From assembly GCA_963822765.1 (NCBI GenBank), contig CAWGJL010000056.1:1-64000 (forward strand): a DNA stretch of 64,000 bases, read 5' to 3'. Below the pieces are notes generated by a model. The model was given only the letters and a program-made list of their open reading frames with translations, was not told the origin of the DNA and did not search any database. The stretch comes from Palsa-504 sp963822765 (GTDB lineage: Bacteria; Actinomycetota; Actinomycetes; Streptosporangiales; Streptosporangiaceae). The stretch's first letter is position 1. Every line of letters starts with the position of its first letter. Both the position numbers and the translations under genes were made by a program. This document shows, piece after piece, positions 15,604 to 24,062 of the stretch.

Positions 15604-16581
15604 CTCTGCCGCATCGTAGCGTCCCAGGATCTGGCGGGCCGTGGCCACCAGCCCGGCCCGGACCGAGGGCGGCGCCAGGACTTCCACCTGGTCTGCGAAG
15701 CCAGCCAGGCGGTGGACAGCGGCCCGCTCGTGCTCGAAGGACAGCGTCAGCACCCGCCAGCCGTGCTCGTCGGGCGGCCGCGCCGCCGCCAGCGCCGGCC
15801 CGGCGGCCTGGCCGAACACCTCGCCGAGGATGGACAGCGCCTGGGGCGAAGCGCGGAGCGTGACCGGGACCCGGGGCCGGCTGGCCTCGAACTCCGCCGA
15901 CCACTGCCGCCAGAACGCGGCCAGCTCGAAGCCGGCCGGGCGCTCGAACGGCTCGGCCAGCGGCCGGGCCGACGCGATCCGGGCGACCCGGAACACCCGG
16001 ATCCCGGACTGGTCCTGAACACCGGACGCTGCCACCAGGTACCACAGGCCCGCCTTGTTCACCAGGCCCATCGGCCCGACCACGCGGGGCTCGGCCTCCC
16101 CGGCCTCGCCCGGGGCGCGGTACCCGAGGGCCAGCCGGCGACCGGACCGCAGCGCCCGGGCCAGGGCTCGCAGGCACGGGACGTCCTCCTGGCTGCCGAA
16201 CCAGCGCGGCATGTCCAGGTGGACGAGGGCGGCCCCGTTGAGGTCCGGGCCGCCTGCGGTGGCCCGGATCTGCCGCTGCGCCGCGTCCAGGGCCGTGTCC
16301 AGGCCGAGCTCGCGCAGGACGGCGGGCACGCCCAGGATCAGCAGCGCCTCGGCCTCGTCGGGCCGCAGCCCGCGCAGCGGGAACCGGTACCCCTCCATGA
16401 GGTGGCATCCGCCGCCAGGGCCGGACTCGGTGAGCACGGGCACGCCCGCCGCCACCAGCGCTTCCAGGTCACGGTAGACGGTCCGGACCGACACCTCGAG
16501 TTCGGCTGCGAGCGCCTGGGCCGTCGCCCGGCCGCGCGCTTGCAGGAGCAGGACCAGGGACAGCAGCCGGTCGGCACGCAC
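15598..16581 (-). CDS. WYL-domain transcriptional regulator
   Basis: A 327-residue regulator. The N-terminal HTH_11 domain reads RLLSLVLLLQARGRATAQAL, then VSVRTVYRDLEALVAAGVPV. The middle holds a WYL-type domain (GRRLALGYRAPGEAGEAEPR, VGPMGLVNKAGLWYLVAAS; here LWYL is the namesake) and a WCX C-terminal extension (VTLRASPQALSILGEVFG to residue 320). It is divergent from the oxidase-like gene at 16646, with 64 bases between, so it probably regulates that gene. WYL proteins often sense nucleic acids or small ligands; the ligand here is unknown. Confidence 0.9.
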   Translation of the reverse strand: MRADRLLSLVLLLQARGRATAQALAAELEVSVRTVYRDLEALVAAGVPVLTESGPGGGCHLMEGYRFPLRGLRPDEAEALLILGVPAVLRELGLDTALDAAQRQIRATAGGPDLNGAALVHLDMPRWFGSQEDVPCLRALARALRSGRRLALGYRAPGEAGEAEPRVVGPMGLVNKAGLWYLVAASGVQDQSGIRVFRVARIASARPLAEPFERPAGFELAAFWRQWSAEFEASRPRVPVTLRASPQALSILGEVFGQAAGPALAAARPPDEHGWRVLTLSFEHERAAVHRLAGFADQVEVLAPPSVRAGLVATARQILGRYDAAEP

Positions 16582-16645
16582 GAGTCAAGGCTAGCCGGAG
16601 TCGCTGACACCACGTGTCAGTAATACACCGGTAGCGTCCCGGCAC

Positions 16646-17167
16646 ATGATCACCTGGAGCGAATTCGAGCAGCACCAGCCCTTCCTGGCGGGCGCGGGCC
16701 GCAAGCAGGTCTATCAGTTCGGCATCGGCCTGGCCTTCCTGGCCACCATCCGGCCGGACGGCGGCCCGCGCGTGCACCCGGTCTGCCCGGTCATCGGCGT
16801 GGCCGGGCTGCACCTGCTCATCAAGGCGGGACCGAAACTGCAGGACCTGCGCCGGGACGGGCGTTACGCGCTGCACAGCGAGGCATGCCCGCCGCCGCGT
16901 CACGACGACGGCTTCGCGATCACCGGCCGCGTCCGGGAGGTAACCGACGCACAGACCGCGGGCCTGGTCCGCCGCCAGGTCCTGGCCGAACGAGACGGGA
17001 AGGTCTGGCCCGGCTTTGAGGAGGAGGTCATTTTCGAACTCAGCATAGAAAGATGCCTGCTGGTGCTGACCCAAGCCGACGATCATTTCCCGGCGGGGCC
17101 CACGATCTGGAAGGCAGAGCGTACGGCGGCGCCGGGAAGCGACATGCAGCCCGATATCGTTATCTAG
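16646..17167 (+). CDS. pyridoxamine 5'-phosphate oxidase-like flavin/F420 protein
   Basis: A 173-residue split-barrel protein. FLATIRPDGGPRVHPVCPVI is the conserved start of the PNPOx-like fold, and LLIKAGPKLQDLRRDGRYAL the second strand and helix. Actinobacterial members bind FMN, F420 or heme, and many are not true pyridoxamine phosphate oxidases. It is transcribed away from the WYL regulator, its likely controller. About 55 bases separate it from the MBL-fold gene on the same strand. Confidence 0.8.
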   Translation: MITWSEFEQHQPFLAGAGRKQVYQFGIGLAFLATIRPDGGPRVHPVCPVIGVAGLHLLIKAGPKLQDLRRDGRYALHSEACPPPRHDDGFAITGRVREVTDAQTAGLVRRQVLAERDGKVWPGFEEEVIFELSIERCLLVLTQADDHFPAGPTIWKAERTAAPGSDMQPDIVI

Positions 17168-17221
17168 CGGTAGCTCAGGGCTCGCCGGGTCTTGGGTCCG
17201 ACGGAAGGGATCAGCGACACG

Positions 17222-18265
17222 ATGAGCCATGCGACGGCGGACAGGTACGCCTGGATCGAGCCCGGAGTCGAGAATCTGGGCGGGGGCGTGTACCGGATCC
17301 CGCTGCCGCTGCCATTGGACGGGCTGCGGGCGGTTAACGTTTACGCCATCGCGGACCCCGGCGGGGTCGACCTCGTCGACGCGGGAATCGCCCTGGTCCC
17401 GGCGCGCGAGCAGCTCGCGGCGGGGCTGCGCCAGATCGGCTACGAGCTCGGCGACGTCCGCAACTTCTTCGTGACCCACATTCACATCGACCACTACTCG
17501 CTGGCGGTCGAGCTGCGCAAGACGTTCCACAACGTGATCAGCCTGGGCGAGCAGGAGCGGGCCAACCTGGTCGCGACCCGGGAAATGGTCAACGGCCGCG
17601 GGAACAGGTTTTTCGGCATAGACGGCCTGCGCCGGCTGGGCGCGCTGGAGCTGGCCACCGAGCTTTCCGCGCAGCACCGGCAACCGCCCGCCATCGTCGA
17701 CTGGGAGGACCCGGACCGCTGGCTGGCGGACGGGACCGATCTTGACCTGCGGACGCGCACCCTGCGGGCGGTGCACACCCCCGGTCACACCCGCGGCCAC
17801 CTCATCTACCACGACGCCGCGGCCCAGCTCATGTTCGCGGGCGACCACGTGCTGCCGCACATCACCCCCTCGATCGGGTTCGAGCCGGCCGGCCACCGGA
17901 TGGCCCTGAGCGACTACCTCGGTTCGCTGGCCCGGACGCTGGCGCTGCCCGACGCCCGGCTGCTGCCCGCCCACGGGCCGGTCGCCGACAGCACCCACGA
18001 GCGTGTCCGCGAGCTGCTGGCCCACCACGACACGCGCCTGGCCGAGACGCTCGCCGCGGTGCAGGCCGGCCACGCCACGGCGTTCGAGGCGGCGAAAGCG
18101 ATCAAGTGGACCCGGCGGCAACGGGACTTCGCTGAGCTGGACCTGTTCAGCCAGGTGATGTCGGTCAACGAGACGGCCGCGCACCTGGAGGTGCTGGCCA
18201 TGCGCGGCCAGGTGACCCGTTCGGTCTCGGCCGAGGGCACCGACCTGTACCAGGTCGCGCCGTAA
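17222..18265 (+). CDS. MBL-fold metallo-hydrolase
   Basis: About 347 residues from ATG 17222. The zinc-binding motif is complete: HIHIDH, then GHTRGH, then the bridging aspartate in FAGDHVLP and a C-terminal LLPAHGPVADS. The family includes glyoxalase II-like thioesterases, lactonases and RNA processing enzymes; the C-terminal extension after residue 250 (winged-helix-like ELDLFSQVMSVNETAAHLEV) resembles the LACTB2/ribonuclease-like group. An in-frame upstream start at 17192 is possible, but GGAAGGG before 17222 favours the ATG. A perfect hairpin follows the stop codon. Confidence 0.85.
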   Translation: MSHATADRYAWIEPGVENLGGGVYRIPLPLPLDGLRAVNVYAIADPGGVDLVDAGIALVPAREQLAAGLRQIGYELGDVRNFFVTHIHIDHYSLAVELRKTFHNVISLGEQERANLVATREMVNGRGNRFFGIDGLRRLGALELATELSAQHRQPPAIVDWEDPDRWLADGTDLDLRTRTLRAVHTPGHTRGHLIYHDAAAQLMFAGDHVLPHITPSIGFEPAGHRMALSDYLGSLARTLALPDARLLPAHGPVADSTHERVRELLAHHDTRLAETLAAVQAGHATAFEAAKAIKWTRRQRDFAELDLFSQVMSVNETAAHLEVLAMRGQVTRSVSAEGTDLYQVAP

Positions 18266-18272
18266 CAGCCGA

Positions 18273-18305
18273 ATGCCGGGCCCGGCGGGAGGTCGGGCCC
18301 GGCAT
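18273..18305. terminator. strong palindromic stem between convergent genes
   Basis: ATGCCGGGCCCG (18273-18284) and its exact reverse complement CGGGCCCGGCAT (18294-18305) form a 12-bp GC-rich stem with a 9-base loop, halfway between the convergent MBL and sigma factor genes. There is no U run, as is common for actinobacterial terminators. It would serve both directions. Confidence 0.7.
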
Positions 18306-18333
18306 ATGGCCGGGAGGCTAGGAGCAGGAACGC

Positions 18334-19674
18334 CTAGCTGGCGAAGTCGAGCAGCGGCTGCGCGCGGCTCGGGTGGCGCAGCTTGGACAGTGACTGCTTC
18401 TCGAGCTGCCTGATCCGCTCGCGGGTCAGGCCGAGCGCGCGGCCGATCTCGTCCAGGGTGTGCGGGTTGCCGTCGTACAGGCCGAACCGCATCGCCATGA
18501 TCGTGGCCTCACGCGGCGTCAGCGCGTCCAGCGCCGAACGCAGCTGCTCGGCCATCAGCTGGCGGTCGACAAGCTCGGAGGCCTCGGGCGCGTCGACGTC
18601 CTCGATCAGGTCGCCGATGCTGGTCTCGCCGTCCTCGCCGATGGTGGAGTCCAGGCTGATCGGCTGCCGGCTGGTGCGCAGCAGCTCCTCGATCTGGTCC
18701 GGGGTCCGGTCCAGCTCGACCGCGAGCTCCTCCGGGGTCGGCTCGCGGCCCAGGCGCTGGTGCATGTCACGCTCGACCCGGCTCAGCTTGCTGAGCATCT
18801 CGAGCACGTGCACCGGCAGCCGGATAGTCCGCGCCGAGTCGGCGAAGCCGCGCTGGATGGCCTGCCTGATCCACCACATGGCGTAGGTGGAGAACTTGTA
18901 GCCCTTGGTGTAGTCGAACTTCTCGACGGCCCGGATCAGGCCCAGGTTCCCTTCCTGCACCACGTCCAGCAGGGACAGACCCCGGTCGCTGTACTTCTTG
19001 GCCACCGAGACGACCAGGCGCAGGTTCGCCTCGAGCATGTGCGCCTTGGCGCGCCGCCCGTCCTCGGCGATCAGTTCCAGGTCACGCCGGTAACCCTCGT
19101 CCAGCCCCACAGTGCTTTCTAGACCCATGGTTTCCAGCTTGTGCTCGGCGAACAGGCCAGCCTCGATCCGCTTGGCCAGGTCCACCTCCTGCTCGGCGGT
19201 CAGCAGGCTGGTCCGGCCAATCGACTTCAGGTAGGTGTGCACCGAGTCGCCCATGGCGGGCGTCTGGTCGTCAAGGTCAACCTCGGTCAGCCGGTCGGAC
19301 TCGGTGAGCGCCGCGGCCTCCGCCTCGAGGCTCACCACATCGGCGTCCGCGAGCTCCCCGTCGGACTCATCGCCGGAATCGGAGTCGTCCGCGCCCTTGA
19401 CGGCCCGGGCCGGGGCCGCAGCCGAGCGCGCCGGCCGGGTCTTGCCCGCCTCGCCAAGCTCGTTAGCCAGCCGCACGCCGGACTCGGCCAGCTCGCGCAG
19501 GATGGAACGTCCCTCGGCGGGCGTCAGGCCTGCCTGGTCAAAGGCGCTCCTCAGCTCCGCAAGAGACAGGTGACCCTGGCTACGTCCCCGCTGGATCAGG
19601 TCATCCACTCGGATCGTGCTCGCCTCTTCATCAGTTTCGACGACCGATGAGGTCGCCATGGCGATCTGCGGCAT
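18334..19674 (-). CDS. RNA polymerase sigma-70 factor, group 1/2 type
   Basis: About 446 residues from ATG 19674, preceded in the mRNA by GGAGGGAGG. Regions in order: a region 1.1-like N-terminus (TIRVDDLIQRGRSQGHLSLA), an acidic linker, region 1.2 (DSVHTYLKSIGRTSLLTAEQ), region 2 (ANLRLVVSVAKKYSDRGLS, FDYTKGYKFSTYAMWWIRQA), region 3 (RLGREPTPEELAVELDRTPD) and region 4 with helix-turn-helix (HTLDEIGRALGLTRERIRQL). The AIQRGFADSARTIRLPVH stretch is closer to SigB/HrdA-like factors than to HrdB (AIQRAMADQARTIR, from memory), so a non-essential group 2 role is possible. Whether it is the housekeeping sigma cannot be settled here. Confidence 0.85.
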   Translation of the reverse strand: MPQIAMATSSVVETDEEASTIRVDDLIQRGRSQGHLSLAELRSAFDQAGLTPAEGRSILRELAESGVRLANELGEAGKTRPARSAAAPARAVKGADDSDSGDESDGELADADVVSLEAEAAALTESDRLTEVDLDDQTPAMGDSVHTYLKSIGRTSLLTAEQEVDLAKRIEAGLFAEHKLETMGLESTVGLDEGYRRDLELIAEDGRRAKAHMLEANLRLVVSVAKKYSDRGLSLLDVVQEGNLGLIRAVEKFDYTKGYKFSTYAMWWIRQAIQRGFADSARTIRLPVHVLEMLSKLSRVERDMHQRLGREPTPEELAVELDRTPDQIEELLRTSRQPISLDSTIGEDGETSIGDLIEDVDAPEASELVDRQLMAEQLRSALDALTPREATIMAMRFGLYDGNPHTLDEIGRALGLTRERIRQLEKQSLSKLRHPSRAQPLLDFAS

Positions 19675-19719
19675 GAGACACCTCCCTCCTCCTAGATACG
19701 AACGCAATCCACACGTCGT

Positions 19720-21039
19720 TCACGGACTTCCACCAAGTACCCCTCGTTTCCCCGCGCAGTCATCAGCGGGGCACATTGTCCGGGCACTAATAAGTAACGC
19801 TCTCCGCCTCAGATTGTTCCCGGCGAGGAGTTCTCGCCTGAGCCGGGCGAGGTCGTGCTTCCCGCTGGGGAGCATGGGGACGGCATCGACCATCACGACC
19901 CTGCTCGGAGCAGCGTAACGCGGCAGGCGCTCCCGCACATGGAGACGGAGCAATTCGAGCGTCGGCGGATCGGCCGGGTCGGACGGTACCACGACCGCGA
20001 CGACCCGTTCGCCCCATTCCGGGTCGGATTGGCCCAGGACCGCCGCGTCGCGGACGCCCGGATGGGTCTGGAGCACCGCGGCCACCTCGCCGGGCACCAC
20101 CTTGTGCCCGCCGGTGTTGATCACGTCATCCGCGCGCCCGCGCACCACCAGGCGCCCGGCCGGGTCCACGCGGCCCAGGTCGCCGGTCCGGAACCACCCG
20201 TCCCCCGGCACCTCAGGGCCGCCCCGGTACCCCGAGAACAGCACCGCGCCGCCGATCCAGATCCGGCCGTCTTCGTCGCCGACCTTGACCCGCACTCCCT
20301 CCAGCGGGATCCCGTCGTAGACGCAGCCCCCGCAGGTCTCGGTCATCCCGTAGGTGGTCACCACGGGCACCCGGGCGGCCCGGGCGGCGTCCAGCAGGCC
20401 GGGCGGGGCGGCGGCCCCGCCGAGCAGGACGGACGAGAACCCGGCAAGTGGCGATATATCGACATCTAGCAGCCGCTGCAGCTGGGTCGGTACCACCGAG
20501 ACGTGCGCGCAGCCGCAGGACGCGACCGTCTGCGCGTCGGCGCGGTCGGCCAGCACCGGGTCGGTCCCGCTGACCAGCGAGCGGACCAGCACCTGGAGCC
20601 CGGCGATGTGCGTGGCGGGCAGGCAGCACAGCCATCGTTCGCCCGGCCGGGCCCCGACCCGGGCCAGCGAAGCCCGCGCCGAGTGCAGCAGCGCGGCGGC
20701 GCTGAGCTCGACCCCCTTCGGCACTCCGGTGGACCCCGACGTGCCGACCACCACCGCCGTACCTTCGGCCACCCCCTTTTCTTGGCCCGAACGACCCGTG
20801 GTGACTCCGTCCGGCCCCTCCACGCTGCCCGGGGCTAGCGCCTCCACCAGCGCGTCCAGCCGCGACGACGGGAGCCGGGCGTCCAGCGGCGCGATGGCCG
20901 GCCCGCTGCCGTCAAGCGCCGCCGCCAGCACCTCGAGCAGTCGCGGCCCCGGGCGGTCGACCAGGACCGCGTGCAGTCTGCGCGAGCGCGGGGGGGTTTG
21001 AGGGGGTCGTCCCCCCGGGCTGACAGAGCGGTTCGTCAC
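19720..21039 (-). CDS. menE: o-succinylbenzoate-CoA ligase
   Basis: A 439-residue acyl-CoA synthetase for menaquinone synthesis (OSB plus ATP and CoA to OSB-CoA). Motifs of the ANL family are present: VVVGTSGSTGVPKGVELSA (P-loop), VVTTYGMTETCGGCVYDG (A5), GWFRTGDLGRVD (A7), GRADDVINTGGHKVVPGEV (A8) and LPSGKHDLARLRREL with the A10 lysine. Assignment to menE rests on size and on divergence from menC and menD. The last 30 residues (LISARTMCPADDCAGKRG) are unlike the family. The GTG start at 21039 is preceded by a -10-like TAACCT, so it may be leaderless. Confidence 0.85.
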   Translation of the reverse strand: MTNRSVSPGGRPPQTPPRSRRLHAVLVDRPGPRLLEVLAAALDGSGPAIAPLDARLPSSRLDALVEALAPGSVEGPDGVTTGRSGQEKGVAEGTAVVVGTSGSTGVPKGVELSAAALLHSARASLARVGARPGERWLCCLPATHIAGLQVLVRSLVSGTDPVLADRADAQTVASCGCAHVSVVPTQLQRLLDVDISPLAGFSSVLLGGAAAPPGLLDAARAARVPVVTTYGMTETCGGCVYDGIPLEGVRVKVGDEDGRIWIGGAVLFSGYRGGPEVPGDGWFRTGDLGRVDPAGRLVVRGRADDVINTGGHKVVPGEVAAVLQTHPGVRDAAVLGQSDPEWGERVVAVVVPSDPADPPTLELLRLHVRERLPRYAAPSRVVMVDAVPMLPSGKHDLARLRRELLAGNNLRRRALLISARTMCPADDCAGKRGVLGGSP

Positions 21040-21078
21040 GATCGTTAAGGTTAGTTCTCAGACCTTAGGAGGTTACGC

Positions 21079-21132
21079 ATGGCCGAATGGCAGCCGTCCT
21101 GCACCGAACGCGTTCCGGTCTGCCGCCCTTGA
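21079..21132 (+). CDS. 17-residue ORF with strong ribosome-binding site
   Basis: An ATG at 21079 opens MAEWQPSCTERVPVCRP and stops at 21130-21132. AGGAGG lies nine bases upstream, as good a Shine-Dalgarno as any in the window, and the sequence sits in the divergent gap between menE and menC. It could be a small peptide with two cysteines, a leader for menC, or the surviving start of a gene cut off by the palindromic element that follows 17 bases later. No family recognised. Confidence 0.35.
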   Translation: MAEWQPSCTERVPVCRP

Positions 21133-21148
21133 CCCCCTCCTTCGCCTC

Positions 21149-21194
21149 ATCGTGGACAGTTACTGGTGCTATGACACCAGTAACTGTCCACGAT
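21149..21194. repeat. perfect 20-bp-arm palindromic element before menC
   Basis: The left arm (21149-21168, ATCGTGGACAGTTACTGGTG) is matched base for base by its reverse complement at 21175-21194, with the six-base loop CTATGA. This is far longer than a regulatory operator and has no U run. It lies 14 bases before the menC start. A related, less perfect palindrome that also begins ATCGTGG and contains GTTACT lies at the mftC/mftF junction (58871-58930), so this looks like a REP- or MITE-like element. Confidence 0.75.
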
Positions 21195-21208
21195 CATGGG
21201 AGTGACCC

Positions 21209-22171
21209 GTGCTGAGGGGGGACTGGGCGGGGTTGCGGGCGTTTGCCATCCCGATGCCGGTGAAGTTCCGGGGGGTTACGGTGCGGGAGGGGGCGCTGAT
21301 CGAAGGGCCCGCGGGGTGGGGGGAGTTCTCGCCGTTCGCCGAGTACGGGCCGCGCGAGTGCGCCAGGTGGCTGGCCAGCGCGCTGGAATCGGCCGCCGAA
21401 GGGTGGCCCGCGCCGGTCCGGGACCGGATTCCGGTGAACGTGACCGTACCCGCCGTCGGACCGGAGCACGCGATGCGGATCGTCGCCGCCTCCGGCTGCC
21501 GGACGGCCAAGGTCAAGGTGGCCGAGCGGGGCCAGGACGAGGCGGCGGACATCGACCGCGTCGAGGCGGTCCGGGAGGCGCTCGGCCCGTCCGGCCGGAT
21601 CCGGGTCGACGCCAACGGCGGCTGGGATACCGGGCAGGCGGCGCGCATGCTGCGCCGGCTGGCCGTGTTCGGGCTCGAGTACGCCGAGCAACCCTGCGCC
21701 ACCCTGGACGAACTCGCCGAGCTGCGTCGACATGTCGATATCCCGGTCGCGGCGGACGAATCCATCAGGCGCGCCGACGACCCGCTCCGGGTCCGGGCCG
21801 CGGGCGCGGCTGACATCGTGGTGCTGAAGGTCCAGCCGCTGGGCGGCGTCCGGGCCGCGCTGCGGGTGGCCGAGGCGTGCGGCCTGCCCGTGGTGGTGTC
21901 CAGCGCGGTCGACACCTCGGTCGGGCTCGCCGCCGGGGTGGCACTGGCCGCCGCGCTGCCCGAACTGCCCTACGCGTGCGGGCTGGCCACCATGTCGCTG
22001 CTGGCCGGAGACGTCACCGCCGACCCGCTGGTACCCGAGGCGGGCGAACTGCCGGTCCGCCGTCCCGGCGTGGACGCGGCCCGGCTGGCACGCTTCGAGA
22101 CCGACCCGGCGCCGTGGCGGGACCGGGCCGCGGCGGCCGCGGCGTTCCTCGGCGCGGAGCCGCGCGTATGA
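21209..22171 (+). CDS. menC: o-succinylbenzoate synthase
   Basis: A 320-residue enolase-superfamily enzyme that dehydrates SHCHC to o-succinylbenzoate in menaquinone synthesis. The catalytic parts are in order: TAKVKVAERGQDE with the KxK lysines, IRVDANGGW (first metal ligand), YAEQPCATLDELAEL (second), VAADESIRRADD (third), and VVLKVQPLGGVRAAL with the second catalytic lysine. The GTG start at 21209 lies 14 bases after a large palindrome. Its stop overlaps the ATG of menD, giving a coupled menC-menD unit. Confidence 0.92.
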   Translation: MLRGDWAGLRAFAIPMPVKFRGVTVREGALIEGPAGWGEFSPFAEYGPRECARWLASALESAAEGWPAPVRDRIPVNVTVPAVGPEHAMRIVAASGCRTAKVKVAERGQDEAADIDRVEAVREALGPSGRIRVDANGGWDTGQAARMLRRLAVFGLEYAEQPCATLDELAELRRHVDIPVAADESIRRADDPLRVRAAGAADIVVLKVQPLGGVRAALRVAEACGLPVVVSSAVDTSVGLAAGVALAAALPELPYACGLATMSLLAGDVTADPLVPEAGELPVRRPGVDAARLARFETDPAPWRDRAAAAAAFLGAEPRV

Positions 22172-23874
22172 ACCCGTCCACCGCGTTCGGCCTGGCGTTC
22201 TGCGACGAACTCACCCGGTGCGGGCTCCGTGAGGTGGTCCTGGCCCCGGGATCGCGGAGCACCCCGCTGGCCATGGCGTTCGAGGACCTGGAGCGGCGCG
22301 GGCGGCTGCGCCTGCACGTCCGGATCGACGAGCGGTCCGCCTCGTTCACCGCGCTCGGCCTGGCCAAGGCGAGCCGGCGGCCGGTGGCGGTGCTGTGCAC
22401 CTCGGGCACGGCGGCGGCCAACTTCCATCCGGCGGTCATCGAGGCCGACGAGTCCGGCGTCCCGCTCCTGGTGCTGACCGCCGACCGGCCCCCCGAGCTC
22501 CGGGATACCGGCGCCAACCAGGCCATCGACCAGATCAAGCTGTACGGCGGCGCGGTGCGCTGGTTCTGCGAGGTCGGCGTGCCCGAACGGCGCGCCGGAG
22601 CGGCCGCGTACTGGCGCTCGGTGGCCTGCCAGGCGTGGGGGCACGCCACGGGCAGCGCCGGCGGCTTCACCGGACCGGTCCACCTCAACCTGGCCTTCCG
22701 CGATCCGCTTACCCCCGACCAGACCGGGGATCAGGACTGGCCGGACGCCCTGGACGGGCGTCCGGGCGGGATGCCGTGGACGCGCTTCGAGCCGCCCGGC
22801 ACCGCCCCGGGCCAGCTCGAGCTGCCCTGGACCGAACGCGGCGTGGTGGTCTGCGGCGACGGGGAATATGACGCGACGGCCCTGGTCGCGCTGGCCGAGC
22901 AGGCCGGGTGGCCGGTGCTCGCGGAACCGTCGTCGGGAGCCCGGCGCGGGCCGAACGCGCTGCCCGCCTACCAGTACCTGCTCGCCACGCCGGAATTCAT
23001 CGCCGCGCACCGGCCCGACGTGCTGATATCGGCCGGGCGGCCGGGCCTGACCCGCCCCCAGTCGGCCCTGCTGGCCGGCCCGGCCGACCGGCACGTGGTC
23101 ATCGGGCAGGGGCCGGGCCGCTGGGCGGACCCGCAGCGAGCCGCCACCGACGTCGCCGCGGGCATCCGGCTCAGCGGCGCGCCGGCCAGGACGACGCCCT
23201 GGCTGGACTCGTGGCGGCGGGCCGATACCGCGGCGCGGCGCGCGGTAGACGCCATCTTGGACGAGCAGGACCGGCTGACCGAACCGCGGCTGGCCCGGGA
23301 TCTGGTCCTGGGCATGCCCGAAGACGCACTTTTGTGGGCCGCAAGCAGCATGCCCGTTCGGGATATTGATTTTCACGCCCTGACCCGCGCCGACGTCCGC
23401 GTCCTGGCCAGCCGGGGGACCAGCGGCATCGACGGCACCGTGTCGGCGGCGATCGGGGCCGCGCTGGCTCACGCAGGCCCGGCCTTCGCCCTGATCGGGG
23501 ACCTGGCCTTCCTGCACGACGCGCCCGGCCTGGCCCTCGGGCCGGGCGAGCCGCGGCCCGACCTGTGCCTGATCGTGGTCAACAACGACGGCGGCGGCAT
23601 CTTCTCCACCCTCGAGCAGGCCGCGTTCACCGGCTCGTTCGAGCGGCTGTTCGGCACACCGCACGGCGCCCGCCTGGACCACCTGGCCGCCACGTTCGGC
23701 CTGCCCTACCAGCGTCTGGACCAGCCCGAGGACCTGGGCAAGGCGCTAGCAGGAACGGGACTGCGGATCGTGGAGGCGCAGACCGGCCGCGCGGACGGCG
23801 CCGCGCTGCGCGGGCGGCTGCGCGAGGCGGCCGCCGCGGCCGTCCGAGAGGCCGTCAGGGAATCACCCGGCTAG
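22168..23874 (+). CDS. menD: SEPHCHC synthase (2-succinyl-5-enolpyruvyl-6-hydroxy-3-cyclohexene-1-carboxylate synthase)
   Basis: A thiamine diphosphate enzyme of 568 residues that joins isochorismate and 2-oxoglutarate in menaquinone synthesis. The substrate and ThDP regions are clear: VVLAPGSRSTPLAMAFED, IDERSASFTALGLAKAS, VLCTSGTAAANFHPAVIEAD, GTSGIDGTVSAAIGAAL, and CLIVVNNDGGGIFSTLEQA, which contains the Mg/ThDP-binding asparagines. The ATG at 22168 overlaps the menC stop (ATGA). Isochorismate for it could come from the menF product encoded at 36814-38085. The length is normal. Confidence 0.93.
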   Translation: MNPSTAFGLAFCDELTRCGLREVVLAPGSRSTPLAMAFEDLERRGRLRLHVRIDERSASFTALGLAKASRRPVAVLCTSGTAAANFHPAVIEADESGVPLLVLTADRPPELRDTGANQAIDQIKLYGGAVRWFCEVGVPERRAGAAAYWRSVACQAWGHATGSAGGFTGPVHLNLAFRDPLTPDQTGDQDWPDALDGRPGGMPWTRFEPPGTAPGQLELPWTERGVVVCGDGEYDATALVALAEQAGWPVLAEPSSGARRGPNALPAYQYLLATPEFIAAHRPDVLISAGRPGLTRPQSALLAGPADRHVVIGQGPGRWADPQRAATDVAAGIRLSGAPARTTPWLDSWRRADTAARRAVDAILDEQDRLTEPRLARDLVLGMPEDALLWAASSMPVRDIDFHALTRADVRVLASRGTSGIDGTVSAAIGAALAHAGPAFALIGDLAFLHDAPGLALGPGEPRPDLCLIVVNNDGGGIFSTLEQAAFTGSFERLFGTPHGARLDHLAATFGLPYQRLDQPEDLGKALAGTGLRIVEAQTGRADGAALRGRLREAAAAAVREAVRESPG

Positions 23875-23981
23875 TCGGAGAACACCAGGCGCTCGGTCTC
23901 CGCGATGATCTCGCCCAGGCCGCGCATCGCGGGCCGTAACGGCGAGGCGCCGGGTCTTCCCAGCCGGCCGGACCGTGCCAT
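23871..23981 (-). CDS. possible 36-residue ORF or gene remnant
   Basis: A minus-strand frame from ATG 23981 reads MARSGRLGRPGASPLRPAMR then GLGEIIAETERLVFSD and ends in TAG at 23873-23871, which overlaps the menD stop tail to tail. The last 16 residues look like the end of a normal protein helix. No ribosome-binding site is clear. It may be a small protein or the surviving tail of a lost gene; nothing else occupies the gap before the LysR gene. Confidence 0.25.
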   Translation of the reverse strand: MARSGRLGRPGASPLRPAMRGLGEIIAETERLVFSD

Positions 23982-24062
23982 ACATCGGTCATGGTCCGAA
24001 GGATAAGCACCTGCGATGCCTGGACGTTAACGGCCGGCCATTGCGTGATAATCGGAAGTGCC

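Noticed and set aside
21149..21194. Intrinsic terminator for the 17-residue ORF
   Set aside because: The stem is 20 bp and perfect with no U run, and a related palindrome lies inside coding sequence elsewhere, so an element is more likely.
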